Origin: Mytilus californianus
Taxonomy: Eukaryota; Mollusca; Bivalvia; Mytilida; Mytilidae
Assembly: GCF_021869535.1 (NCBI RefSeq)
Contig: NW_026262690.1
Coordinates: forward strand, 85,357,995 to 85,421,994
DNA: 64,000 nt
Direction of reading: 5' to 3'
Under the pieces are notes generated by a model that was given only the letters and a program-made list of their open reading frames with translations, did not search any database and was not told where the DNA came from. How positions within the stretch are numbered: the first letter of the stretch is position 1; every line of letters begins with the position of its first letter. Of the stretch, positions 46,134 through 55,805 are shown piece by piece. A program made the translations under genes and the position numbers.

Positions 46134-48215
46134 ATGTCGGCAAATAGATCAGAATCGTTACACTTTTATGACTATCTATGTCAGAAGATTGGGTCTGAGA
46201 AAGTAGTGAAGGGTAGGAGATTAACTTTCATAGCTATGGACTCTACCACTAACACCTACATAAGTAGTGGCAGTAGAAGTGAAGGACTGGATTTAAAAGG
46301 TAGTGACATTGATATTATGACAATTGATACTAACATAAAAGTATATGAATCTGAAAAAGATGCTGTAGATGGAAGGCCTCCAGTCCTATTGATTGACACA
46401 GAAGACACACAGCCATGTTTTACACATCTAAATCTACACCGGTATACACATAACAGGCCACCGAAATTTTTCAGCGAAATGTTAGAGCAACATGGAAAGA
46501 TGTTTCCTTTGTCAAATATAGTAGAGCCACATCGAATGAAGTATCTTTTGTCAAATAAACTATATAAACAGAACCTTTCAAAATCTCCAAGGATAACTCA
46601 ACTTTGGTTAACTAAAGTTCATGGTCCATGTTTATCAGATGTTAATGGTGATTATGATCTTGCATCGTGCTTTAAATGTGACAAATGGATTTCCCAAGCA
46701 GCACAATGGATCAATAGACCTCGTTCATCATGGCTTACACCTGAGATAATTTCTAAAATAACTATGTCTGGTTTTTTGTTTGTTCCAATTGGTAGTAAGG
46801 GGTCAATATATGAGGATTTGGAATGGCGTATATCATTTTCAGTAGCAGAAAAACAACTTATATTTTCTTTCAATCATACTCAATTACTATGTTATGCTTT
46901 GCTAAAAATAGTCCTGAAAGAGATAATTGAAGGGGATGAAGATTTGAAAGGTTTACTGTGTTCATACTACATAAAGACTTTGATGTTTTGGATTTCTGAT
47001 GATTCAGATCCTGCTGTTTGGAGACCAGACAATATTACAAATTGTTTCATGGCATGCTTGCACAGACTTTTATATAGTATACAATATTCAACATTGTTAC
47101 ACTATTTCATTCCTGACTGTAATTTTTTTTTACTGCGTTTAAGTACAGAGTTAGAAAAAAAAGCAAAGTTGACCAACCTACTCAAAAAATTATATCAACA
47201 AGGAATTCAGTGCGTATCGGCCTCTGAAACACTACATGATTACACTAGATATCCAACTGATACATATACAATCAAACAAATAAATATGACTCCTAGATTA
47301 GTATATGATGTATTACAAATCTTAAAGTGTTTGCCTCATTCATATCATGAAAGAGGTCTCATTCAACTACTGAATCGTCTGCTTCATCATTGTAAAACAG
47401 ATTTGTCACGTGAGCTTTTTCTTTACTTTATATCAAGAGCACATCAGTATGTACCACAAATACCATATGCTCAACAACAAAAAAATAATAAACAACAGTA
47501 CTATAAGTACAAATATGACCTCAGTCGTCTGTTGATAGGTTTACATTCAGATGCAGTAGCAGGATGGTCTATGTTGTCCACTTTCTTTTATGTTCATGAA
47601 CATTACTTTACATCTTTAGAACTTATCAATTATGCTATATCAAAATACACAGACGAAAAATGTAATAACATATTTTCAAATCATTCAACTCACAGAAGGA
47701 CGTATGTGACACCAAAAGAGCAAGCTGCACTCGATTTGGTGAAAAAAGAAAGACTTATAACAATCTTAAAATCATCAACAATTAATTATGCTCAATTTTC
47801 ATGTAAGTCGCAAATCATTCCAAAAGAATTACAACAGGATGTTATAAAAAGTGATGGCAATTTTCATCCATTAGTATATGCATATTTCCTCCGATTTTTG
47901 TGTTGCTACCATCTACATGACCAATTTTCATGTATAGATGCTATCAAACAGATATCATGGGCAACTATTGAGACAAGTCCTTCTGGAAATTCAATGAGCA
48001 GGCTATGTTGTCAATCATTGATATTTTTTGGAATAGCAGCTCAGATGACGGGTAGGCTAGACACAGCAAAAACATATTTTAAAGCACTTGCTAAAGGAGA
48101 CGTGGACATTTACACTAGTGCTGCTATAAAACTTAGTGAACTGACACAGGACAATTATTGTGATGTCAATGTAGATGAATATGATTTAATTTTAAAATTT
48201 ATCGAAACTTGTTGA
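46134..48215 (+). CDS. Mab-21 domain cGAS-like receptor (cGLR)-like protein, copy C, intact
   Basis: A single uninterrupted 693-codon ORF. The N-terminal nucleotidyltransferase core shows the family G-S...D-x-D signature: G46-S47 in SSGSRSEGLDL, then D58-I-D60 as probable metal ligands. I could not place the third carboxylate with confidence. The Mab-21 helical lobe follows at about 150-290 (HGPCLSD, CFKCDKW, WINRPRSSWLTPE, FVPIGSKGSIYEDLEWRISFSVAEK, FNHTQLLCYALLKIVLKEI). The C-terminal half, about 440-665, is helical and TPR-like, with repeated YAxxKxxDEKC and AKTYFKALAK-type helices. No signal peptide or membrane segment is visible, so it is likely cytosolic. The start at 46134 is chosen because copy B has the same context and the same distance (23 nt) from a 3' splice site. 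It lies antisense within the last POLE2 intron. The C terminus is longer than in copies A and B and runs into an inverted repeat. Related bivalve cGLRs sense nucleic acid and signal through cyclic dinucleotides and STING; ligand and catalysis here are inference. Confidence 0.88.
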   Translation: MSANRSESLHFYDYLCQKIGSEKVVKGRRLTFIAMDSTTNTYISSGSRSEGLDLKGSDIDIMTIDTNIKVYESEKDAVDGRPPVLLIDTEDTQPCFTHLNLHRYTHNRPPKFFSEMLEQHGKMFPLSNIVEPHRMKYLLSNKLYKQNLSKSPRITQLWLTKVHGPCLSDVNGDYDLASCFKCDKWISQAAQWINRPRSSWLTPEIISKITMSGFLFVPIGSKGSIYEDLEWRISFSVAEKQLIFSFNHTQLLCYALLKIVLKEIIEGDEDLKGLLCSYYIKTLMFWISDDSDPAVWRPDNITNCFMACLHRLLYSIQYSTLLHYFIPDCNFFLLRLSTELEKKAKLTNLLKKLYQQGIQCVSASETLHDYTRYPTDTYTIKQINMTPRLVYDVLQILKCLPHSYHERGLIQLLNRLLHHCKTDLSRELFLYFISRAHQYVPQIPYAQQQKNNKQQYYKYKYDLSRLLIGLHSDAVAGWSMLSTFFYVHEHYFTSLELINYAISKYTDEKCNNIFSNHSTHRRTYVTPKEQAALDLVKKERLITILKSSTINYAQFSCKSQIIPKELQQDVIKSDGNFHPLVYAYFLRFLCCYHLHDQFSCIDAIKQISWATIETSPSGNSMSRLCCQSLIFFGIAAQMTGRLDTAKTYFKALAKGDVDIYTSAAIKLSELTQDNYCDVNVDEYDLILKFIETC

Positions 48216-48423
48216 AGATTAAAATTTTATTGAACAATTGATCACTTAAGGCTAACACGAGAGAGAACGGAAGTTCATAACTGCTTAAGGTCATTCTTTA
48301 AATATAAATGATTGATCTGCATTGAAGTAGCAGGGAGAGAACTAGCCCAACAGCTTTGGAGAGCATGTTAGTCCAAAGCCATCAATTGTTCAATAAATTT
48401 CTATTCAATCTTAAACAAGTTGG
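48206..48423. mobile_element. Inverted-repeat (MITE-like) element overlapping the end of copy C
   Basis: The left arm (about 48206-48242, ACTTGTTGAAGATT ... TTTATTGAACAATTGAT) is mirrored by the right arm (about 48381-48423, ATCAATTGTTCAATAAA ... AATCTTAAACAAGT). The left arm contains the last codons and the TGA stop (48213-48215) of copy C. The right arm contains AATAAA (48392-48397), a possible polyadenylation signal for that gene. A further direct copy of the arm follows at about 48424-48460. Copies A and B end about 20 or more residues earlier than copy C, so the element may have changed the gene's 3' end. No target-site duplication was identified. Confidence 0.5.
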
Positions 48424-48525
48424 ATTAATTTGGAAATTTTATTGAACAATAGATGACTTAGTTGCTTCCATGAGACTTTACAGTTCTACATTTGAGTACA
48501 TTCATCCAAGGATATATGTGGTAAT

Positions 48526-48561
48526 TAGGTCTTTCCACTATTCTGTCTGTGGAAAGACCTA
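48526..48561. repeat. Perfect 13-bp hairpin at the head of a dispersed repeat
   Basis: TAGGTCTTTCCAC and GTGGAAAGACCTA flank a 10-nt loop. They begin a repeat running to about 49100 (AAGAGTTATCTCCCCCAAAC, CGATACGAAGACTTCGTATAAG), which I recognise as common in mussel sequence. Confidence 0.6.
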
Positions 48562-49199
48562 TTGTATTTGTTCTGATTTTTTTTTTCCTTCTTCTGCCAA
48601 ATTTGTTACATGCCCTGTTTTGTGGTTTTGCAAGATGTCTAGATTTTATGCATATGGTATCAAACAGTTATTGCGCTTTGTTTAGTTGAAGACTTTTTAT
48701 TGTAAGAGTTATCTCCCCCAAACACTGTTTTCTTTGTGGTAAGTCTCATCCCTTATTGTAAAAGAAGCAACAAATTTATTTTACCAAATTGCTTGCTATA
48801 TCCTCAGGATTTTTTGTCCAATTTTGACAGAAGCGATACGAAGACTTCGTATAAGAATTATTTCCCCAATGCATTTGAAATAAGTGATATGCATTTGCAA
48901 CTGGTAAACCATAATTGATAGAGACCTAGGGTCTGTTGATTTGAGGTCTTTGGTCTAAAAAATAGAAAACTAGGTCAAGGTTGAAGGTCAAGTTCAAATT
49001 CTAAATTTTGATTTTTCCTTGTTCCTTGATCTCCTCTGTCACTTTTAAAGATATATATAAAAGAACTAGTGCAAAATGTTTGCCTTCTTGTGATTAAAAT
49101 ATGATGCACTTGGTCTGAAACAATCCAATGACATCTTATAAGAGTTATTGGACCTGAAATGATTCAATTTAAGGTTAATTGATTATTACTCCAAATTGG

Positions 49200-49430
49200 T
49201 ACATGATAAAGTGTATTTCACTAAACCAAAAGTACCTATTATCTCCCATATTACAGGCAAAAGTATATAGAAACCATATATTTTTGGAATCAGTGAAAAT
49301 AAAGCTATCATGTGATGTGAGTCCGGAAGTGACATTTTTTAAACCAGAGGTATCTCACGTATTTCAGGCAAAAATATATAGAAACATTTGTTTATTGAAT
49401 CAGTATGAGGAACCGTATGCTTGGACGCCA
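49200..49430. repeat. Two diverged ~130-bp direct repeats
   Basis: AACCAAAAGTACC...ATTACAGGCAAAAGTATATAGAAAC...GAATCAGTG is followed by AACCAGAGGTATC...ATTTCAGGCAAAAATATATAGAAAC...GAATCAGTA. The ORF across them reflects the repeat. Confidence 0.5.
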
Positions 49431-50397
49431 AAAGTAACTTTGAGTTAACTGAAAGTTAATCCTTATAATCTCATCAATAATTTATATGGTTTTTATTATA
49501 CTATTATATTGTTTAAATGTTTAAAACTATAGTTATATTTGTATTGACAATACATGTTATTGTTTGTTTTCCAATATGCTATTGCTTAATGTTTGTTTCT
49601 GAATAGTTTAAAAAATAAAATTTATTATAAGTTTGTGCTGATTTCCAACCTGCTGTTTTCAGTATTGTTTATTGGAATGACATGTGCAGCAGCACTTGAC
49701 GATGAAGCTGATAGACAGCTATGTGTCCCATACACTTTTATATTAGTTCCTGCTTTTCCTATCAATTGTTTTACCCAACTTGATACTGTCCTCTTTGTTA
49801 CTGATTTAAAAAGTTTAACACAGGAAATAAAGAGTGAATTTTTCTGTCCCCTCAGTTTAGAAGTTCATTTCAGATATTCTTCCATGGTTAGGATAACACA
49901 TAGTTTATGATCATCATGTCTATTAAATTATATGGACCAATGTGTTTTCCTGGTTTCAATTGTTTAACGAAGTCTATTATAAGAATGAGGTGTGGTAAGA
50001 TTAAAAATGAGACTACTCTCAACAAGACACCAAAATTTCCCAGAAATTAACAAATAAGTCACTGTACAAACCTTCAACAATGAGTAAAACCCATACCACA
50101 TAGTCAGCTATAAAAGGCACGGAAATGATAAATGTATAACATTTCATTCAGGAAAACTAATGACCTGATTTTTGTACAAAATAATGAACGAAAAACAAAT
50201 ATGATATACAGCATAAAACCATAAAAATTACAGGCTACTGACTTGTGACAGGCACATACATAATGTGGCGGGGTTGAACAAGTTTTAAGGCCACAAACCT
50301 CCCCCTAATGTACACTTTCATGATGGCATAAGAAATAGTAATATTGATAAGTCTTATTTAATGAACTGTTTGACATCATTGCACACTAAGCAGCATA

Positions 50398-50681
50398 TTA
50401 AAGCAATAATGCTAGCTTTTGTGATAATTGTAATAGTGTCAATTCCTCATTTGCAGGCAATTTTTTCAAATAATCTAAAACTATATTTAAATCCCAAGTT
50501 TCTGTATATTTGTGAAGAGATGGTCTAGCATTGAAAATACCCCTTATAAATCCAGTTACTAGTTTATGTTTCCCAATGTCTTTCCCACTTGTCAAAGAAC
50601 AAATTGAAGATATTGCTGATTTTGCAGTGTTGATTGCACTGTAGCTTAATCCACTGTCATAAAGTAAAGATAAACAAGAAT
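50398..50681 (-). pseudogene. Tyrosine recombinase N-terminal fragment (DIRS/Ngaro/Crypton-type)
   Basis: The minus strand reads LSLLYDSGLSYSAINTAKSA then ISSICSLTSGKDIGKHKLVT and GFIRGIFNARPSLHKYTETW, followed by DLNIVLDYLKKLPANEELTL and a stop after QKLALLL. The YSAINTAKSAISS ... RGIFNARPSLPKY-TETWD pattern is that of the SAM-like N-terminal domain of tyrosine recombinases carried by retroelements and Cryptons in invertebrates. The catalytic domain is absent. It abuts the repeat starting at 50678. It lies in the large POLE2 intron. Confidence 0.55.
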
Positions 50682-50990
50682 GTGTCCATTATGCATAGTA
50701 CACAGATGCCCCAATCACACTATCATTTTCTATGTTCATTTGACCGTGAAATTGCGGTCAAAACTCTAATTTGGCATTAAAATAAGAAAGATCATATCAT
50801 AAGGAACATGTGTACTAAGTTTCAAGTTGATAGGACTAAAACTTCTTCAAAAACTACCTTGACCAAAAACTTTAACCTGAAGTGGGACAGACGGACGGAC
50901 GAATGGACAAACGAAAGGACAGATAAACAGATGCATAGACCAGAAAACATAATGCCCATAAATGGGGCATAATAAATAGGGCATAAAAAC
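50678..50990. repeat. Dispersed repeat, copy 2 (about 310 bp)
   Basis: AAGAATGTGTCCATTATGCATAGTACACAG to GACCAGAAAACATAATGCCC. It carries one internal unit instead of the two at 42402-42890 and directly abuts the tyrosine recombinase fragment. Confidence 0.65.
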
Positions 50991-51049
50991 AAAGCACAGT
51001 GTTTGTAGATGGATCAAGTGAATCAGTTTGTTTTTGATTAAATAAACTG

Positions 51050-52026
51050 TTATCACAGAGATATGTCTCGCCTTTTTGTAATTTTGATAATGCAAATGTT
51101 GAAATTAAAATAGCAATACTTTAACATGTAAGTTATGCAAATATTCAAAGTCGATAAACCATGACTGAAGGTACATGGCTAAACAATCTCCATGGAATGA
51201 GATGTGCCAATGCTAATACAACTGCATACCAAATACCATTGACTTATTAAAAGTCGTTCCCTTTAAACAAACCTAAACACAAACATTAACTTGTAAACTA
51301 TGTAAAAGTTTCAAAGTCAATGAACCATGATCAGGGGTGGGGCTATATAATCTCCATGGAAACATTAATTGCAAATGCCAATACATTTGCATACCAAATA
51401 TCACTGACTTAACATTAGCAGTTCATCTTAAACTGATCTAATCACAAACTAATACATGTAAACTAAGCAAAAGTTTCAAAGTCAATAGACCATGACTGAG
51501 GGGGCAGGGCCAAATATTCTCCATGGACATGAGATGTGCTAATGCTTATACAACTGAATACCAATTAACATTGGCCTACCACTAATGGTTCCCCTTGAAC
51601 TGACCTAATCACAAACTAATACATGTTAACTTTGCAAAATTTTCAAAGTCTATAGACCATGACTAAGGGGGCAGAGCCAAATAATCTCCATGGAAATGAG
51701 ATATGCCAATGCTTATACAACTGCATACCAAATATCATTGACCTACCACTAGTGGTTCCCCATAAATTGACCTAATCACAAACTAATACATGTAAACTTT
51801 GCAAAATTTTCAAAGTCAATAGACCTTGACTGAGGGGGCGGGGCCAAATAATCTCCATGGTAATGAGATGTGCCAATGCTAATACAACTGCATACCAAAT
51901 ATCATTGACCTACCACTAGTGGTTCACCATGAACTAGACCTAATCACAAACTAATACATTGTTGCTGCCGATGCCGGAAACAGCATACCTATGTCTCGCT
52001 TTTTGACTCCGTCAAGGCGAGACAAA
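51050..52026. repeat. Tandem array, six ~150-bp units with matching ends
   Basis: Units contain AATACATGTAAACTTTGCAAAATTTTCAAAG, ACCATGACTGAGGGGGC, ATCTCCATGGAAATGAGATGTGCCAATGC and ACCTACCACTAGTGGTTC. They are most alike on the right and diverge leftward. Short TGTCTCGC motifs bound the array (51063 and 51990), ending GACTCCGTCAAGGCGAGACA. Confidence 0.7.
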
Positions 52027-52132
52027 AAACACATCCATTTCTAGAAATTAGTCTAGTATTGTTTTTCTGTGGATTAGTTGTAATATACGGTATATCAAAT
52101 ATTCATTTTCATAAATATTCATTGTTAATTAT

Positions 52133-52650
52133 CCATTTTTAGATGGTGACGTTCCCTTGTCACCATCTTATGGTGTTTATATATCTCAACTTGTTGGATT
52201 AGCTCATGTATGTAACAACGAAAGAAATCTGTGTATTACTGAAAAATTATTACACCAGGGTTTTCGATAACACAAACTAGTCAAAACATTTACTACATTC
52301 TATCATCGGTACAAGGACATCATTTGTAAATATAAATCAACAAGCAGACATCTTGTATGTTCAGGTATTTCACATCCGATCTTTTATGGTAATATTCTAT
52401 ACAAAGCACAAAAAGGTAGGCACTCACCTTAAAAGCTAACCGAACCTTTAAACAGACCATTCAGAAGGGATATAGTTACAATACTAAGACTGTTGTTAGG
52501 TCATCAAAGATGGCATATTTTGGTATTTATTTTGATTCTCTCATAGGGTCTTTGCATTGGAAATAAACACATTTATTCTAAAACTAGTTGTTGGCATGAT
52601 ACAGGTAATGTTCTTCTCATATATTTCATGATTGTATGATACTAAACCAG
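52133..52650 (+). pseudogene. PLE reverse transcriptase C-terminal fragment
   Basis: It begins abruptly with the codons for LDGDVPLSPSYGVYISQLVG and continues with ITEKLLHQGFR-like sequence, then the HRYKDI region, in broken frames. It aligns with 5733-6260 and the reverse complement of 28600-29090. It is truncated at both ends and ends near 52650. It lies in the large POLE2 intron. Confidence 0.65.
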
Positions 52651-53429
52651 TATTATACCGCTGTGAAATGCTAAACAATTTCAGAAAAACATCAACTTTG
52701 AAAAAAATTACGTCATATTATACACAGGTAAATGAAAGTAATTTTGTTGTTAGGTATACTTCTTCTTCTGTCTGTATAACCTTCCCTTTAGGAACATCAA
52801 GAAATTTCTTGTATATCAATTAAACTATTCTAAAACTTGGTACATGTGGGGTGAATATCAACAATAAAACTATAAAATTGGTGCTCTATAAAACTTCGTT
52901 TTTTTCATTTACAGCTGCCGGAGGTGTGATGTATATACTGTATAAAAGGAGAAAGGAAATAATTTTGATGTTCATAGTACGAAGAAGTGAAAATTTATAG
53001 TAATTCCAAACAATTATCAAAGCTGGTATATAGACCAGATATTACCCTGAATAAGTAATCATTAAATAACAGAAAAGCATTACAAATAGTATCAACAGGT
53101 CAAATAAAAAGGAAAGTATGATTTGAGAGTACTCGCGGTTACTGACAGCTAGTTTTAAAAGTCAAAACAATTAATAATAAAAAATCATGCATCAGAGACT
53201 AAAATCAACTAAAACACATCCCAGAGATTTAGTATTTTAACATCATGGACAGTCAAAGAAGACATAGTCTTGAATAAATTGCTTTGCTGAGCGCAGCTGG
53301 ATACGACCTCAGAGGTCCAACCCTGAACAGTTGGGGCAAAAATGGACACAATATTTGCGCTTGATACAGGTCTGAACTATTTGACACAATAGGTTTCTGA
53401 CACAGAATAACTGTAGTCAAAGAACTTAG

Positions 53430-53580
53430 AATTGTTTGGTCCTCAATGCTCTTCAACTTCGTACTTTATTTGGCCTTTTTAACTTTGTTGGATTCGAGCG
53501 TCACTGATGAGTCTTTTGTAGACGAAACACGCGTTTGGCGTAAATACAAAATTTAATCCTGGTATCTATGATGAGTTTAT
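53430..53580 (+). mobile_element. Retrozyme-like repeat fragment in the POLE2 intron
   Basis: GGTCCTCAATGCTCTTCAAC, a TTTGGCC block, a hammerhead (53498-53541) and then AATTTAATCCTGGTATCTAT. The repeated sequence probably extends left to about 53120, where GAGAGTACTCGCGGTTACTGACAGCTAG is shared with the inverted repeat at 13.7-14.3 kb. Confidence 0.6.
53498..53541 (+). ncRNA. Hammerhead ribozyme, core intact
   Basis: Stem I GCGTCA (53498-53503) pairs with TGGCGT (53536-53541). Core CTGATGA is at 53504-53510, stem II GTCT/AGAC with loop TTTGT, then GAAA at 53524-53527. Stem III is C-G with loop ACGC, and the cleavage dinucleotide is TT, which is allowed by the UH rule. Predicted to be competent, though the site differs from the TC of the other copies. 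Confidence 0.75.
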
Positions 53581-53999
53581 TTATATGATTTGAATTTATA
53601 TTCAATTTTTTGCATTGGTGCAATACACTTTGCTGTTGGGAATTGACCCCATCCTCCACCCCCCTCCCCTCCCCCCCCAAAAAAAATTACCTCCCATTTT
53701 ATTAGCTTTTGTGCAATACACTATGCTGTTGCAAATTGACCCCCCCCCCCCCCTCAAAAAAAAATAAAAAAATTTGAAGAAATTCTCTTATAATTTCTGA
53801 AATGTTGAGAAGAAAAATTGACATACATAATTATGGCTAAAATTAATATACCTTAATCAGCATTTTTGAAAAAGTAACTTCTAAAAATAAATTGACAGCT
53901 AATCACCTCAAGACAATACTTTATACTTAATTTAAAAGCAAAGTAAGGAAGGTAATTCAAACATAACATCGTACTTAAATATTTGTCCATTAACTAGGA

Positions 54000-54780
54000 A
54001 ACCCTTGTTTTTCCCTCTTCTTTGCCCCTTATTCTAAAGGGTTTGAGCCATAACCCCTTAAAGCCAATCATAACCATCCCTTTGTGGTATGGAAACTTGT
54101 AGTATAAATTCAAAGAGATCCATACACCGTTCCACAAGTTTTTGTCTGAAAACTAGAAAAATGCTTATTTGGGCCCCTTTTTGGCCCCTAATTTCTAAAC
54201 TGTTGGGACCATAACCCCAAAAATCAATCCCAACCTTCCTTAAGTGGTTATAAACCTTGTGTTTAAATTTCATAGATTTATATTTACTTATACTAAAGTT
54301 ATTGTCTGGAAACCAAATGTCTTCGACAACGTGATACCAATATACAACCGTAAAGAAAAATTGTGGTCTTTTAAAAACAGACCAAACCACAAAAACTTAA
54401 TATTGATTATTGAACCATTAAAATGAAGTCAAGGTCAGATAATACTGCCAGAAAGATATGTACACCTTACAATCATTACATACACCAAATATCGCTGAAC
54501 TATTGCTTATAGTACTTGAAAAATAGACTAAAGCACAAAAACTAAAAATTGACCAATGAACCATAAAAATGAGGTCACGGTCAAATGAACCCTGCCAGAC
54601 AGACATGTACACCTTATAATCATTCCATACACCAAATATATTTGACCTGTTGCCTTTAGTACTTGAAAATCAGACCAAAGCACAAAAACTTAACATTGAC
54701 CAATGTTCAATGAAAATGAGGTCAAGCGTATGAAACCTGTCAGACTGACATGTTCCCGTTACAGTTATTCCATACACCAC
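54000..54780. repeat. Dispersed repeat plus ~130-bp tandem units
   Basis: A GGCCCCTTTTTGGCCCCTAA block at 54170 is followed by units with AATGAGGTCAAGGTCA, GCCAGACAGACATGTACACC, ATTCCATACACCAAATAT and GCACAAAAACTTAACATTGACCAATG. They begin near 54421, 54570 and 54700. Confidence 0.6.
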
Positions 54781-55805
54781 ATATAGTTGACCTACTGCTT
54801 ATAGTATTTCAGAAATCTTACTTTGCCGTACATTATTGCTGTTTACAGTTTATCTCTATCTATAATAATATTCAAGATAATAACCAAAAGCTGCAAAATT
54901 TTCTTAAAATTACCAATTCAGGGGCAGCAACCCAACAACGTGTTGCCTGATTGGTCTGAAAATTTCAGGGCAGATAGATCTTGACCTAATGAACAATTTT
55001 ATCCTTGTCAGATTTGCTCTAAATGCTTTGGTTTCAGAGATATGAGCCAAAAACTGCATTTTACCCTATGTACTATTTTTTAGCCATGTCAGCCATCTTA
55101 GTTCGCGGGCGGGGTGATCGGACACATTTTTTAAACTAGATACCCTAATGATGATTGTGGACAAGATTGGTTAAATTTGTCTTAGTAGTTTCAGAGGAGA
55201 AGATTTTTGTAAAAGATTACAAAAATTTACGAAAAATGGTTAAAAATTAACTATAAAGGGCAATAACTCCTTAAGAGGTCAACTGACCATTTTGGTCAAG
55301 TTGACTTATTTGTAGATCTTACTTTGCTGAACATTATTGCTGTTACAGTTTATCTCTATCTATAAAAATATTCAAGATAATAACCAAAAACAGCAAAATT
55401 TCCTTAAAATTAATAATTCAGGGGCAGCAACCCAACAACGGGTTGTCCGTTTCATCTGAAAATTTCAGGGCAGATAGATCTTGACCTGATAAACAATTTT
55501 ACCTTGTGTCAGATTTGCTCTAAATGCTTTGGTTTCAGAGATATAAGCCAAAATCTACATTTTACCCCTATGTTCTATTTTTAGCCATGGCAGCCATCTT
55601 GGTTGGTTGGCCGGGTCACCGGACATATTTTTCAAACTAGATACCCCAATGATGATTGTGGCCAAGTTTGGTTAAATTTGGCCAAGTAGTTTCAGAGGAG
55701 ATGATTTTTGTAACAGTTAATGGACGACGGTCGACAGGCGACTGACGACGGACGCCAAGTGATGAGAAAAGCTCACTTGGCCATTTGGGCCAGGTGAGCT
55801 AATAA
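54780..55805. repeat. Second copy of the composite tandem repeat (see 26320-27560)
   Basis: Two units with TATCTCTATCTATAATAATATTCAAG, GGGGCAGCAACCCAACAACG and GGACACATTTTTTAAACTAGATACCC, ending GACGGACGCCAAGTGATGAG...CACTTGGCC. Same orientation as at 26-27 kb. Confidence 0.7.

Noticed and set aside
46652-46873. 73-codon minus-strand ORF
   Set aside because: Shadow of the intact cGLR-like gene on the plus strand.
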